Position numbers and translations under genes: made by a program | Shown: positions 27,578 to 37,623 of the stretch, piece by piece | Numbering within the stretch: position 1 is the stretch's first letter | Layout of the letters: each line of letters opens with the position of its first letter | Assembly: GCF_000156355.1 (NCBI RefSeq) | Contig: NZ_GG657899.1 | Location: forward strand, 175,910-239,909 | Length of the DNA: 64,000 bases | Reading direction: 5' to 3' | Origin: Methylophaga thiooxydans DMS010 | GTDB taxonomy: Bacteria; Pseudomonadota; Gammaproteobacteria; Nitrosococcales; Methylophagaceae | The notes under the pieces: model-generated | What the model was told of the DNA's origin: nothing | The model's database searches: none | What the model saw: the letters and a program-made list of their open reading frames with translations, nothing else

Positions 27578-29827
27578 CTACTCAGTAGCTTTGGATGTCC
27601 ATAGCTTTGCGTTTTGTTGTCGCCAGCGTATCGGCTGCGTCTCATCACGGAACAATATAGCACCATGATGATCGGTTCTGAGTAGGTTTGTCCCTTGTTT
27701 TTGATAACGCTTTAAAACAGATTCAACAGGGAATCTATAGCGATTCCGGTAGCCGACAGCAAGCAAGCCATACTCAGGATCCACGGTCTGAATAAATCGC
27801 ATCGTCGATGATGTGCGGCTGCCATGATGTGGCACGACAAGAATATCCGCCTTTAATGCCTTTCCATAACGGTTTAGTAAACGGTATTCGCTCTCTTTTT
27901 CAATATCACCCGGTAATAAGGCGCTACGATTGTTGGCCGTTACTTTGAGGACACAAGAACGATTATTATTGTTAGAAGTAAGCTTGGTCTCAAACGGATG
28001 CAATATTTCAAACTTGACCTGATTCCAAAACCAGACTTGGCCTGCAAGACACGGCGTTGCGTTTGGTAGTGCTTCCAGATCGCTGCTGTAGGTCTCATTA
28101 ATGGTTACCAAGTCTGCCAGACTGTCGACACCACCGATATGATCATTGTCGCTATGACTGACAATAAGTTTATCAACGTTGTTAATAGCTCGATGCTTTA
28201 GATAGGGAGCCACTACGGCCTTGCCAGTATCAAAGTAGGCACTGTACTTGGGACCGGTATCAAATACTAAAACATGATCTTTGGTTTCAATAACTGTCGC
28301 TAATCCTTGTCCTACATCCAAGACGCTAAGATAAAATTCACCAGACTCTGGTTTATCGGGTTGATAAAACCAGATAGGAAGTAACAGAATCAATGCCAAC
28401 CATTTTGCCGGCCAGCCACGAGGTAGCAATATCAGAATGACGGCAATCGCCACAAAGCCAATCATGACAATGGGTAAAAAAGGCGAATGCCAGTCAGAAA
28501 TAGGACTGTTTGCCAACAAACGCAACCATTGCCACATGAGATCGAGCAAATAATCGGCGTTATTTAACAGCCATCTCGCCAAGGGTTCAGACACGATCAG
28601 CATGACCATGCCAAATAAAATGATTGGCACGACTAAAAAACTCACTAAAGGTACCGCAATAAAATTGGCAATGGGTGAGATGACGGAGATTTGTCCAAAG
28701 AACAATACCAACAATGGAATCAAGCCGACGGCGATCCAAAGATGAATGCCAGCCCAGTTCCAGCGCTGTTTGGGGTAGCGATTGCTACAGGTAAAGACAA
28801 TGAGGGCGACAGCCGAAAAGGAAAGCCAAAACCCAGCACTGATGACGGCAAACGGATCGATGAACAATACCAGCAATAAACTGACTGCCAGCACATGCAG
28901 AGGGTAAAGCGGTCGCTTCCAGACTAAAGCCAACATGATGGTGGCAACCATCACAAAAGCGCGTTGTGTAGGGACAGTGAACCCTGCCAGACAGGCATAG
29001 AATGCAGCTAATATGACACCACCTAAGGCACCGACATAGTGCGCCGGTACTCGAAGTAATAAACTGGGCATTAAGCTCCATAAAAACCGCAATAGGAAAA
29101 AACCGATTGCAGCTGCGAGTCCGATGTGTAAACCGGATATTGCTAACAAATGACTGGTACCGGTTTGTCTGAGCGTTTGCCAGTGAGAGTCGTCTAAATC
29201 ATCACGAATCCCGATGGCTAATCCTTGTAACAACGGTAGCTGTTCAGCGTCCGGGAGTAGTTTTTTTAATCTGACTTGCAGTTGCTGACGAAGCCTGTTT
29301 ACGTCCCAAACCGAAGCGTGTTGTAAAAGCTGATTGGAAGTGCTGTCACGGACATAACCTGTGGCACCGATTCTTTGCGTGAATAACCACTTTTCATAAT
29401 CAAAACTCCCCGGATTGCTCATGCCGCGAGGAGGCTTTAGTCTGACCGTGAATTGCCAGTGTTCACCGGCGTTGGGGTAAGGATTTGAAGCGCGATACCA
29501 AGTTAAACGAATGCGACGGGGATATGCCGACGAGTCGGGAGCAAGCTCAAATCGAACAAGACGATCGCGAACCGTCGGTATCGTCGTAATTTCGCCGCTG
29601 ATGACAATGTCTTTCCCGGCTAGCGTCTCGGGTAATCGATCAGCCAATTGCGATTGCGCTTGAAATCCTGCCCACAACAGGCCGACAATGAAGGCTAGAC
29701 CAACCGTATGTCTGAGCCAAAGAACGATAATGACGACCAACAGCAAGAAACCATTTGGCGCTGGCATTTCTTTTAGACTTAGACAAAGCAGACAGCCCAG
29801 CAAAAATGCCATGGCAGTTTTAATCAT
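27578..29827 (-). CDS. comEC: DNA internalisation protein ComEC/Rec2
   Basis: ComEC forms the inner-membrane channel for single-stranded DNA uptake in transformation. The 749-residue protein has the full layout: N-terminal DUF4131/OB region (about 25-190), the Competence membrane domain (about 195-475, with LLAISGLHIGLAAA) and a C-terminal metallo-beta-lactamase-like domain whose metal motif HSDNDH is at 558-563, with VPHHGS later. Full length and intact motifs suggest natural competence is possible. It precedes exbB with 57 bases between, and is divergent from the DUF2062 gene. Confidence 0.94.
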   Translation of the reverse strand: MIKTAMAFLLGCLLCLSLKEMPAPNGFLLLVVIIVLWLRHTVGLAFIVGLLWAGFQAQSQLADRLPETLAGKDIVISGEITTIPTVRDRLVRFELAPDSSAYPRRIRLTWYRASNPYPNAGEHWQFTVRLKPPRGMSNPGSFDYEKWLFTQRIGATGYVRDSTSNQLLQHASVWDVNRLRQQLQVRLKKLLPDAEQLPLLQGLAIGIRDDLDDSHWQTLRQTGTSHLLAISGLHIGLAAAIGFFLLRFLWSLMPSLLLRVPAHYVGALGGVILAAFYACLAGFTVPTQRAFVMVATIMLALVWKRPLYPLHVLAVSLLLVLFIDPFAVISAGFWLSFSAVALIVFTCSNRYPKQRWNWAGIHLWIAVGLIPLLVLFFGQISVISPIANFIAVPLVSFLVVPIILFGMVMLIVSEPLARWLLNNADYLLDLMWQWLRLLANSPISDWHSPFLPIVMIGFVAIAVILILLPRGWPAKWLALILLLPIWFYQPDKPESGEFYLSVLDVGQGLATVIETKDHVLVFDTGPKYSAYFDTGKAVVAPYLKHRAINNVDKLIVSHSDNDHIGGVDSLADLVTINETYSSDLEALPNATPCLAGQVWFWNQVKFEILHPFETKLTSNNNNRSCVLKVTANNRSALLPGDIEKESEYRLLNRYGKALKADILVVPHHGSRTSSTMRFIQTVDPEYGLLAVGYRNRYRFPVESVLKRYQKQGTNLLRTDHHGAILFRDETQPIRWRQQNAKLWTSKATE

Positions 29828-29871
29828 ATATCCCTATAATGACGCCCGACTTTGCATGTTACTGAGACACG

Positions 29872-30396
29872 ATGCCTCGTAGATTCCTAAAACGCATCAT
29901 GCCAGATCACAACACGATGCGCGAACATCCCCACCTGCGTAAGTTTGGTCAGCGGCTGACAGAACCACGACTATGGCACTTGAACCGACGTTCAGTAGCT
30001 GGCGGGATGGCGTTGGGCCTATTTATTGGTTTTATGCCCATTCTGGGGCAAATGTTTCTTGCTGTTGCTTTAGCCATTTGGTTTAGAGTCAATCTACCTG
30101 TGGCCTCAATGGCGGTATGGATTACAAACCCATTTACCGTTGCACCGATTTACTTTTATGCCTACAAACTCGGGGCTTGGGTATTGCAGGTGCCGGTAGG
30201 GCAATATGCATTCAGCTTGTCTTGGGAATGGTTTAGCAAAGAGTTTTTGAGCATTTGGCAGCCACTGCTTGTGGGCTGTGTGATCTGCGGAACGATTGCT
30301 GCCATTCTCGGTATACTTTTTGTCAGGCTTGGCTGGCGCTTAGTGGTTATTCGTAGTTGGTTACAGCGCCAGCATAAAAATAAATCACGATCCTGA
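29872..30396 (+). CDS. DUF2062 domain membrane protein
   Basis: The 174-residue protein has a charged N-terminus and about three membrane helices, with RRSVAGGMALGLFIGFMP (about 41-58) and WITNPFTVAPIYFYAY (about 83-98), the hallmarks of DUF2062. Its function is unknown; it is commonly found next to comEC in gammaproteobacteria. A TATAAT at 29835-29840 could be its -10 box. The ATG at 29872 is taken; a second at 29899 is possible. It overlaps lolD on the other strand by 12 bases. Confidence 0.88.
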   Translation: MPRRFLKRIMPDHNTMREHPHLRKFGQRLTEPRLWHLNRRSVAGGMALGLFIGFMPILGQMFLAVALAIWFRVNLPVASMAVWITNPFTVAPIYFYAYKLGAWVLQVPVGQYAFSLSWEWFSKEFLSIWQPLLVGCVICGTIAAILGILFVRLGWRLVVIRSWLQRQHKNKSRS

Positions 30397-31071
30397 CTGT
30401 AACTGACCATCCATCAACGTCATCACACGGTCCATTTTTCCTGCTAATTCAGTATCGTGGGTAACAATCACTAATGCCGTGCCTAAATCTTCATTTAATT
30501 GCAAAATCAAATCAAAGATAGATTGCGCGGTACGATGATCCAGATTACCTGTTGGTTCATCTGCCAATAAACATGCTGGTTCCGTAATCAATGCACGTGC
30601 CAAGGCGGCACGCTGTCGTTCACCACCGGATAATTCACTCGGCTTATGAAGCAGGCGATGGCTAAGCCCGACTTTTTCCAATAAGGCTTGTGACTTTTCC
30701 TGAGCTGCTTTCGGTGCCATGCCACCAATCACAAGCGGCATCGCGACATTTTCAACGGCCGTGAACTCGGGTAATAGGTGATGAAACTGATAGACAAACC
30801 CCAGTTGCTGGTTACGCAGTTTAGAAGCGGCCTTACTGCGCATGGCATGAATATCCTGACCATTGACCCACACGTGTCCGGCTGTGGGTGAATCTAAGCC
30901 GCCCATAATATGAAGCAGGGTACTTTTACCAGAACCGGAGCTCCCGACGATGGCAACACGATCACCTTTGTTTACAGTGAGACTGATATTGTCCAAAACA
31001 TGAGTCTGCAAATCACCATCACTAAACGATTTGGCTAACTGCTGTGTTGAAATTACTGCCTGATCAGTCAT
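30385..31071 (-). CDS. lolD: Lipoprotein-releasing ABC transporter ATPase LolD
   Basis: LolD powers release of outer-membrane lipoproteins from the inner membrane to the LolA carrier. The 228-residue protein has Walker A GSSGSGKST (43-51), the signature LSGGERQR, Walker B LLADEPTGNLD and the Lol-specific QFHHLLPEFTAVEN region. The ATG at 31071 is chosen because it gives the standard N-terminus (MTDQAVI); a longer frame upstream lies inside lolC. It overlaps the lolC stop by eight bases. Confidence 0.96.
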   Translation of the reverse strand: MTDQAVISTQQLAKSFSDGDLQTHVLDNISLTVNKGDRVAIVGSSGSGKSTLLHIMGGLDSPTAGHVWVNGQDIHAMRSKAASKLRNQQLGFVYQFHHLLPEFTAVENVAMPLVIGGMAPKAAQEKSQALLEKVGLSHRLLHKPSELSGGERQRAALARALITEPACLLADEPTGNLDHRTAQSIFDLILQLNEDLGTALVIVTHDTELAGKMDRVMTLMDGQLQSGS

Positions 31072-32311
31072 AGCGCAATGCCTCAGCCGGTTTGACCTGG
31101 GATGCTCGCCAGGATGGGTATAAGGTAGAAAGAATCGATAAAACAAACGCGGTAATCGCAATGACACTCACATCATGCCACTGTAATTGCGAGGGAAGAC
31201 TGCTGATGTAATACACATCTGCGGGCAGAAATTGGTAGCCAATCAGGCTTTCCAGTTTGGCAATCAATGTTTCCACATTTAATGCCAAAGCAACGCCGCC
31301 TATCACCCCTAAACCGGTTCCGATTAAGCCAATCAGGGTGCCTTGCACCATAAATATGCCCATGACACTGGCCGGCGTCATGCCTAGCGTACGTAGAATA
31401 GCGATATCAGGGTGTTTATCGGTCACCATCATGACTAAGGTCGAAACGATGTTAAAGGCGGCAACAGCGACGATCAGCAGCAGAATCACAAACATCACGG
31501 TTTTTTCCGTCTTCAACGCGCGGAAGAAATTGGCGTGTTGGTAAGTCCAGTCTGCTCCCCGATATTGAGTCGACACATCTTGCATCACATTGCGGAGTAA
31601 CTGCGGCGCTTTGAATACATCATCAAATTCCAGTCTTAGCCCTGTCACCTTGCCCGGAATTTTGAAGAGTTTAGCGGCATCAGTGATATTCATAATGGCT
31701 AAAGAACTGTCATATTCATACATGCCGATTTCAAATACACCGACAACGGTTAAGCGTTTCAGACGTGGAATGACACCAGCTGGGGTTGGACTGACATGGG
31801 GTGTGATAAGCGTGATTTTGTCACCGGTGGCGACACCCATTGCGATAGCCAAATCTTTACCCAAGACAATGCCAAAACTGCCATCAGTCAGCGCTTCAAG
31901 CTCACCTTGAATGACCTTGTCACCAATCGTTGAAACCGTTTTTTCCAACTCAACGTCAATTCCTCTGACCAGCGTGCCTCGCACACGGCTGCCTTGGCTC
32001 AGCATCGCCTGACCCTCAACAAAAGGCGCGGAATCAACTAAGTCCGGATTATCCTGCAATGATGCTTGCAGTTGTTGCCAATCACTTAACGTGCCGTCTT
32101 GACCGGTGATAAAGGCATGTGAGGTCATACCAAGAATGCGTTCTTTCAGCTCTTTTTCAAAGCCATTCATCACGGATAACACCGTAATCAGAGCTGCGAC
32201 ACCAAGCGCAACGCCTAGCATTGACGTTAAAGAAATAAAGGAAATGAAGTGATTACGGCGTTTTGCTCGGGTGTATCGTGTGCCGATATAAAGACTGAGC
32301 GGTCTGAACAT
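31064..32311 (-). CDS. lolC: Lipoprotein-releasing system permease LolC/LolE
   Basis: The 415-residue protein has an N-terminal helix (about 20-45), a large periplasmic MacB-like domain (about 50-260) and three C-terminal helices (about 270-400), ending PAEALRYD as in LolC/LolE. Only one permease gene is present beside lolD, so the complex may be a homodimer (LolF type), unless lolE lies elsewhere. The ATG at 32311 (MFRPLSLYIG) is chosen over a TTG five codons upstream; no strong ribosome binding site is seen for either. Confidence 0.93.
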   Translation of the reverse strand: MFRPLSLYIGTRYTRAKRRNHFISFISLTSMLGVALGVAALITVLSVMNGFEKELKERILGMTSHAFITGQDGTLSDWQQLQASLQDNPDLVDSAPFVEGQAMLSQGSRVRGTLVRGIDVELEKTVSTIGDKVIQGELEALTDGSFGIVLGKDLAIAMGVATGDKITLITPHVSPTPAGVIPRLKRLTVVGVFEIGMYEYDSSLAIMNITDAAKLFKIPGKVTGLRLEFDDVFKAPQLLRNVMQDVSTQYRGADWTYQHANFFRALKTEKTVMFVILLLIVAVAAFNIVSTLVMMVTDKHPDIAILRTLGMTPASVMGIFMVQGTLIGLIGTGLGVIGGVALALNVETLIAKLESLIGYQFLPADVYYISSLPSQLQWHDVSVIAITAFVLSILSTLYPSWRASQVKPAEALRYD

Positions 32312-32332
32312 AGTAGCGCCAATCAAAAAGGG

Positions 32333-32363
32333 TAAAGAAACTGACCCCGCAGGGCAGGGTCAG
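32333..32363 (-). terminator. Terminator downstream of rpiA
   Basis: On the minus strand a 7-bp GC-rich stem CTGACCC/GGGTCAG (32357-32363 and 32341-32347) with a nine-base loop follows the rpiA stop and runs into TTTCTTT. It separates rpiA from lolC. Confidence 0.75.
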
Positions 32364-32377
32364 CGCATAGGGTTTTA

Positions 32378-33040
32378 CTATTTAGCGTGAACGGTTTGCG
32401 TACCATCTTCCGAGCCCACCAGCAGCACATCCGCAGGACGCATCGCAAACAGGCCATTAGTCACCACACCAACGATATCGTTCAATGTTTTTTCAAGCTT
32501 AATCGGTTCCATGATATCCATGCCGTGGACATCGAGGATGACATTGCCGTTGTCAGTGATAACGCCTTCACGGTAGACAGGCTGTCCGCCCAGTTTGACG
32601 ATTTCGCGAGCCACATAGCTACGAGCCATCGGAATCACTTCAACAGGCAAAGGGAATTTGCCTAAAATATCAACTTGCTTGGTCGCATCGACGATACAAA
32701 CAAACTGTTTGCTGGCGGCCGCAATGATCTTTTCACGAGTTAACGCACCGCCGCCACCTTTTACTAGCTCAAGCAGCGAGTTGGCTTCATCAGCGCCATC
32801 AACATACACTTCAATTTCATTACACTCGTTGAGATCGAAGACTTTTATGCCTAATTCCTGCATTTTTTTGGTAGAAGCTTCTGAACTGGAAACCGCACCT
32901 TCGATACGGCCTTTGATGGTCGCCAAAGCATCGATAAAGTGATTCACTGTTGAGCCGGTACCGACACCCACGATGCCATCACCTTTGATGTATTCCAGTG
33001 CAGCCCACGCGGCTTGTTTTTTCATTTCATCAGCATTCAT
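32378..33040 (-). CDS. rpiA: Ribose-5-phosphate isomerase A
   Basis: RpiA interconverts ribose 5-phosphate and ribulose 5-phosphate in the pentose phosphate pathway. The 220-residue protein has the phosphate-binding GTGST (27-31) and active-site residues Asp81, Asp84, Lys94 and Glu103 in DGADE and [11 protein letters not shown], at the same numbers as in E. coli. It is divergent from ilvA, as often seen in gammaproteobacteria (rpiA-ilvA), and ends in a terminator. Confidence 0.97.
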   Translation of the reverse strand: MNADEMKKQAAWAALEYIKGDGIVGVGTGSTVNHFIDALATIKGRIEGAVSSSEASTKKMQELGIKVFDLNECNEIEVYVDGADEANSLLELVKGGGGALTREKIIAAASKQFVCIVDATKQVDILGKFPLPVEVIPMARSYVAREIVKLGGQPVYREGVITDNGNVILDVHGMDIMEPIKLEKTLNDIVGVVTNGLFAMRPADVLLVGSEDGTQTVHAK

Positions 33041-33158
33041 AGTCAGCGTCCTCTTGTTCGCAATAGCGTAAAAAATAATCCCGGCAATTATAGAGATAAA
33101 TGACCGTCAATGGTAACGTAAGCGCTTTGATAACGATAACTAACTGATTTGGGCGGCA

Positions 33159-34673
33159 ATGCTAACTGAATACGTAGAAAAAATTCTCAAGGCGCGAGTC
33201 TATGACGTAGCCAATGAAACCCCGTTGGATGTGATGCCACGACTAAGTAAACGGCTACACAACACGATTTTGATTAAGCGTGAGGATTTACAACCGGTAT
33301 TTTCGTTTAAGTTACGCGGCGCGTATAACCGAATGAGTCAGCTCAATGATGAAGAGCGTGCGCGCGGCGTGGTGTGCGCCTCTGCTGGTAATCATGCGCA
33401 AGGTGTAGCACTTGCGGCTCAAAAAATGGGCATTTCTGCACTTATCGTCATGCCAAAGACGACACCGCCAATCAAGGTGGAAGCGGTTCGTGCTTTAGGT
33501 GCAGAAATTAATCTACATGGCAACAGCTATGATGATGCAGGTGCTTATGCGACAGATATTGCGCAAAAGGATGGCCGCACCTATATCCATCCTTATGACG
33601 ACCCAGAAGTGATTGCCGGGCAGGGTACCATTGCGATGGAAATCATTCGTCAGCATCCGGAGCCACTGCATGCGATTTTTGTCCCTGTCGGTGGTGGTGG
33701 CCTGATTGCAGGTGTCGCCGCTTATATCAAAGCATTCTGGCCTGAGATTAAAATTATTGCTGTTGAGCCAGCCGACGCTGCCAGTCTGAAAGCGGCATTA
33801 GATGCCGGTGAGCGAGTAAAACTGGATCAGGTTGGCTTATTTGCCGACGGAACTTCTGTCAGACAAGTGGGCGAGGAGCCTTTTCGAATCTGTCGTGAAA
33901 CGGTGGATGAAGTCATCACGGTTGATAGTGATGAGCTATGCGCCGCGATCATGGATATTTTCGAAGATACTCGTTCGATTGCAGAACCTTCAGGTGCGTT
34001 GGCCGTTGCTGGTGTGAAGAAGTATCTCGCCACAAATCCGATGCAGGATCAGAAAATGGTTGTCATCGATAGCGGTGCCAACATCAATTTTGATCGACTG
34101 CGCCATGTGGCGGAACGGGCTGAAATTGGTGAACGACGTGAAGTGTTGTTTGCCACCAAGATCGATGAAGAGCCGGGCAGTTTCCAAAAATTTTGTAAAA
34201 CGTTGGGTGATCGTGGCATCACCGAGTTTAATTATCGCTATGCCGATGACCAGCAGGCGCAAGTGTTTGTTGGCGTTAGAATTAATGGTAAAGATAAAGA
34301 GCGAAAAGGGCTATTTGAAATATTGGATCGCGCCGGTTACGACTGGGTCGATTTCACTGATAACGAAATGGCGAAACTGCATGTGCGTTACATGGTGGGT
34401 GGGCATGCACCACAAGTTGAAAATGAACGTCTGATTCGTTTTGAGTTTCCTGAGCGTCCAGGGGCATTGTTACGGTTTCTGACCCGTATTGGTAAACGTT
34501 GGAATATCAGTCTGTTCCACTATCGGAACCATGGCGCTGCGTATGGTCGCGTTTTAGTCGGCATACAAGTCGAAGACCAATACCAGCACGACTTTCAGAC
34601 TTTCCTTGACTCACTGGGCTATAGTTATTGGGAAGAGACTGACAACCCGGCTTATCAATTGTTTCTGAAATAG
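33159..34673 (+). CDS. ilvA: Threonine ammonia-lyase, biosynthetic
   Basis: IlvA converts threonine to 2-oxobutyrate, the first step of isoleucine synthesis. The 504-residue protein has a PLP-binding catalytic domain (about 1-325) with Lys51 in SFKLRGAYN and the glycine loop GGGGLIAG (about 185-192), and two C-terminal ACT-like regulatory domains (about 330-504), so feedback inhibition by isoleucine is expected. Divergent from rpiA across 118 bases. A short unmarked region of 135 bases follows, without a clear terminator. Confidence 0.97.
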   Translation: MLTEYVEKILKARVYDVANETPLDVMPRLSKRLHNTILIKREDLQPVFSFKLRGAYNRMSQLNDEERARGVVCASAGNHAQGVALAAQKMGISALIVMPKTTPPIKVEAVRALGAEINLHGNSYDDAGAYATDIAQKDGRTYIHPYDDPEVIAGQGTIAMEIIRQHPEPLHAIFVPVGGGGLIAGVAAYIKAFWPEIKIIAVEPADAASLKAALDAGERVKLDQVGLFADGTSVRQVGEEPFRICRETVDEVITVDSDELCAAIMDIFEDTRSIAEPSGALAVAGVKKYLATNPMQDQKMVVIDSGANINFDRLRHVAERAEIGERREVLFATKIDEEPGSFQKFCKTLGDRGITEFNYRYADDQQAQVFVGVRINGKDKERKGLFEILDRAGYDWVDFTDNEMAKLHVRYMVGGHAPQVENERLIRFEFPERPGALLRFLTRIGKRWNISLFHYRNHGAAYGRVLVGIQVEDQYQHDFQTFLDSLGYSYWEETDNPAYQLFLK

Positions 34674-34808
34674 CGCTGCAAACGTTTATCTATCAGGCTT
34701 GCCTAAGCAACCCGGCTGTGTTTTGCTAGGGATATAGTTTCTTTTTTGAAACAGGCGGTTAGCCATGTTGCTATGTTTAGGGCTGCTCCTTGATGAGAGC
34801 GTAAGCGA

Positions 34809-36050
34809 ATGACAGTCAGCATCGCGGTAATGTGGCTGGCTGGACTACTGCTTTTTGCGATGCTGGTGAAGCCCATTGCTGAAAAGTGGCATATGCCGTT
34901 TGCCTCTGTGCTGATAGCGTTAGGTTTTATCGGAAGTGAGTTAGTGGTGAAAGCTGGCTTTGATACCGGAATTCGCTATGACTCTTTTCATGATCTGATT
35001 TTTTATATTTTTCTGCCGCTGCTTATTTTTCAGGCAGCCTTCACTCTCGACCTCACTCAATTAAAAGCACATTGGCTGCCTATCGTGCTATTTGCCTTGC
35101 CATTGATGCTGTTGGCGACCGCTATCAGCGCGTTGTTAATATATTGGGGCATTGGTCATCCGTCAGGCTTTCCCTTTATAGCAGCGCTTCTTACGGGGAT
35201 CTTGTTGTCTGCCACGGATCCAGCAGCGGTAGTCGGTATGATGCGAGATCTAGGTGCTCCCAAACGTTTGTGCATTGTGCTTGAAGGGGAATCGCTATTG
35301 AATGATGCGATGGCTATTGTCACTTTTACTGTGTTGCTGCAATTAGCGTTGATGCCAGATTTCATGCTGTCGCTACCGGATGTTGCATTACGTTTCTTCT
35401 CCGTGTTTTTCGGAGGATTGTTATTCGGTGTCGTAATGGGGGTATTAGGCGCATTATTGCTGAACTATTTTCAGGATAATATCTCGCAGGCTGTTGTCAC
35501 CATGGTCGCTGCCTATCTGGGTTTTTTACTTGCCGAGAAGGTGCTGCTTGTGTCAGGTGTCATCACGGTGCTGGTGGCAGGCTTGATGCTTAGTCACAAA
35601 CTGTCTAAGCAACGGAACAAGACTAAAGCTTCTTTATTTGTTGATGATTTCTGGCAGTTCAATGTGTTTGTTGCTGAGGCGCTGATGTTTTTGTTTATGG
35701 GCGTCACCATAACGGTCACAATGTTTATTGATAACTGGCTGGCGATGTTGATTGCGATTGCAGCAGTATTGATTGCCAGAGTGGGGTTGTTAGCGACGGG
35801 CGCAGTCTTGTTATTACCTGTGAAGTCGCAAGCACGATTGACCATGATGGATCAGCGTTTGTTATTAACAGGTGGCTTGAGGGGCGCTGTGACCTTAGCA
35901 CTGGTGTTATCGTTACCCACCGAGTTAAGTTATTGGTGGACCATTCAATCGATGGCGTTTGGTGTGGTGTTATTTACCTTTTTTGTGCAAGCACCATTGC
36001 TGCCCCACCTGCTCCAGCAGGCAGGGCAAAGCAAATCTAGTGAGCGTTGA
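34809..36050 (+). CDS. CPA1 family cation:proton antiporter (NhaP type)
   Basis: The 413-residue protein has about twelve membrane helices and no cytoplasmic regulatory tail. ATDPAAVVG (135-143) and EGESLLNDA (159-167) are the core motifs of Na+ (or K+)/H+ exchangers. It lacks the TrkA-C and CorC domains of the NhaP2-type protein at 6317, so the two are distinct paralogues. Ion specificity is not readable from sequence. The 3' end overlaps the convergent SIMPL gene by 14 bases. Confidence 0.9.
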   Translation: MTVSIAVMWLAGLLLFAMLVKPIAEKWHMPFASVLIALGFIGSELVVKAGFDTGIRYDSFHDLIFYIFLPLLIFQAAFTLDLTQLKAHWLPIVLFALPLMLLATAISALLIYWGIGHPSGFPFIAALLTGILLSATDPAAVVGMMRDLGAPKRLCIVLEGESLLNDAMAIVTFTVLLQLALMPDFMLSLPDVALRFFSVFFGGLLFGVVMGVLGALLLNYFQDNISQAVVTMVAAYLGFLLAEKVLLVSGVITVLVAGLMLSHKLSKQRNKTKASLFVDDFWQFNVFVAEALMFLFMGVTITVTMFIDNWLAMLIAIAAVLIARVGLLATGAVLLLPVKSQARLTMMDQRLLLTGGLRGAVTLALVLSLPTELSYWWTIQSMAFGVVLFTFFVQAPLLPHLLQQAGQSKSSER

Positions 36051-36732
36051 GCTGTATGGTGCCACGCACTTGAACGCTAACCTCATTGCTACCGCCTGAT
36101 AAAGCGGCTGGAGCACCTTTACGCATTGAGTCTGCTGACATCATTGCGCTTCGCTCCATCACCGGCATTGGGGTAAAGTGGTTGCCATCGATGGAGAGTG
36201 ATACCAGATCGTAGCCTTTACGGTTGAACTCAGAAGTAATCAGTGACGCTTTATCTTTAAAGTTAACGATGGCTTGTTTAAGCAAGGTTTGTTTTACTTC
36301 TTCAGCTTTGGCATCGGAAACCTGAAAGTGCATCGATTGAATATTGGCTAGTGAACTGATGTCTGCAATGAACTGACTCATCTGCTCAAAGTTGCCTGTT
36401 TCCAGAGTTAATTGCTGGGTAACCTGCCATGAGCTGATTTCACCATCGTTATACAGTGGACGTGTGTTATAGCTCGATGTTTCAGCTTTAATCGCATTGA
36501 AGTTTTTTACCGCATCCAATACTAGTGCTGTTTTTTTATTAACCAGATTGGTGAGTTTGGCCGGGTCGCGACCATCTTCAATGACCTGTAGGCGAGTGAT
36601 CAATTCATCATTAACCACATCACTAGTCGCGCTAGCGTCAAGATTTACCATACCGTATTGCTTGGTGTGGTCATCTGCCAACGTGACTGAGCTAAGCATG
36701 ATGAAGCATGCAAAATAAAGGGCTTTTTTCAT
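36037..36732 (-). CDS. SIMPL domain (DUF541) periplasmic protein
   Basis: The 231-residue protein has a signal peptide (1-19) and a SIMPL domain covering most of the mature part, with VNLDASATSDVVNDELI (29-45) near the start and VQVRGTIQL close to the C-terminus. Members include E. coli YggE, linked to oxidative stress tolerance, but the biochemical function is not known. It has its own upstream region of about 170 bases shared with the divergent pgl gene; I see no strong motif in it. Confidence 0.88.
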   Translation of the reverse strand: MKKALYFACFIMLSSVTLADDHTKQYGMVNLDASATSDVVNDELITRLQVIEDGRDPAKLTNLVNKKTALVLDAVKNFNAIKAETSSYNTRPLYNDGEISSWQVTQQLTLETGNFEQMSQFIADISSLANIQSMHFQVSDAKAEEVKQTLLKQAIVNFKDKASLITSEFNRKGYDLVSLSIDGNHFTPMPVMERSAMMSADSMRKGAPAALSGGSNEVSVQVRGTIQLNAH

Positions 36733-36909
36733 TTGTCTATCCTTGTCTTGAGGCCGATTTGCTTTTAAGACTATCTCAATTACAGTAAGTTTTCATATAT
36801 CATGCACACATCACAATTGATGGTAAAAAGGTGATGGCTTCTGGGTCAACATGCCGTTACTGCCGCTTAAGATATAACAAAATAATTTTTATTAGTATTG
36901 AGGAATTTC

Positions 36910-37620
36910 ATGAAAGCAGAAAAAAAAATCCTGCCTGATTCGGCTAGCCTTATCACTGCTGCTGCTGAACATTTTGTTGCGACGGCACGTGCTGCCATTG
37001 CCAAAAGAGGTGTCTTCTATGTGGCTTTGGCAGGTGGGTCGACGCCAAAAGGTCTGTATCAAAAGCTGGCAACATCACCGTACCTTGAACAAATCGACTG
37101 GGCTCGCGTTCATCTATTTTTTGGTGATGAGCGTTGCGTTGCGCCAACCCATGATGACAGTAACTTCAAAATGGCTCGTACGGCGATGATTGATTTGATT
37201 CCCATTCCAGCGGCAAATGTCCATCGTATGCCAACAGAAAGTGGTGAGCCTGCTGAGGTAGCTAAACGTTATGCAGAAACCATGCAAACAGTGATGGATG
37301 GCGCAGCATTTGACTTGTTGTTGTTGGGCCTAGGCCCAGATGGTCATATTGCCTCGCTATTCCCGGAAACGCCTGCTTTGGATGTGACTGATAGCTTAAC
37401 CGCTCATCTTTATGTTGAGAAATTCGATTCATGGCGCGTCACCATGACTTACCCGGTCATCAATGCTGCCAGACAAGTCATCGTGTTTATTGCCGGTGAA
37501 GCCAAAGCCGCTATTGTTAATGACATAACGACGGAAGCAGTGACAGGATTGCCGGTTCAGCGTTTGGCGCCGGAAAACGATTATTATTGGTTTATGGACA
37601 AAGCCGCAGCAGGACAGTAA
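36910..37620 (+). CDS. pgl: 6-phosphogluconolactonase
   Basis: Pgl hydrolyses 6-phosphogluconolactone between glucose-6-phosphate dehydrogenase and 6-phosphogluconate. The 236-residue protein has ALAGGSTPKGLY (39-50), FFGDERCV (about 70-77) and LGLGPDGHIASLFP (about 138-151), the DevB-type family motifs. The ATG at 36910 has GAGG upstream; a TTG four codons earlier is less likely. glk follows after three bases, so the two form an operon feeding the Entner-Doudoroff or oxidative pentose phosphate route. Confidence 0.95.
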   Translation: MKAEKKILPDSASLITAAAEHFVATARAAIAKRGVFYVALAGGSTPKGLYQKLATSPYLEQIDWARVHLFFGDERCVAPTHDDSNFKMARTAMIDLIPIPAANVHRMPTESGEPAEVAKRYAETMQTVMDGAAFDLLLLGLGPDGHIASLFPETPALDVTDSLTAHLYVEKFDSWRVTMTYPVINAARQVIVFIAGEAKAAIVNDITTEAVTGLPVQRLAPENDYYWFMDKAAAGQ

Positions 37621-37623
37621 ATA

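Noticed and set aside
31072-31167. Longer LolD starting inside lolC
   Set aside because: The added 32 residues are antisense-free but overlap the conserved lolC end and are not found in LolD; the ATG at 31071 gives the standard N-terminus.
34674-34808. Hairpin GTTTC/GAAAC after ilvA as a terminator
   Set aside because: The stem is short and AT-rich, the T tract is in the loop rather than after the stem, and it lies far from the stop codon.
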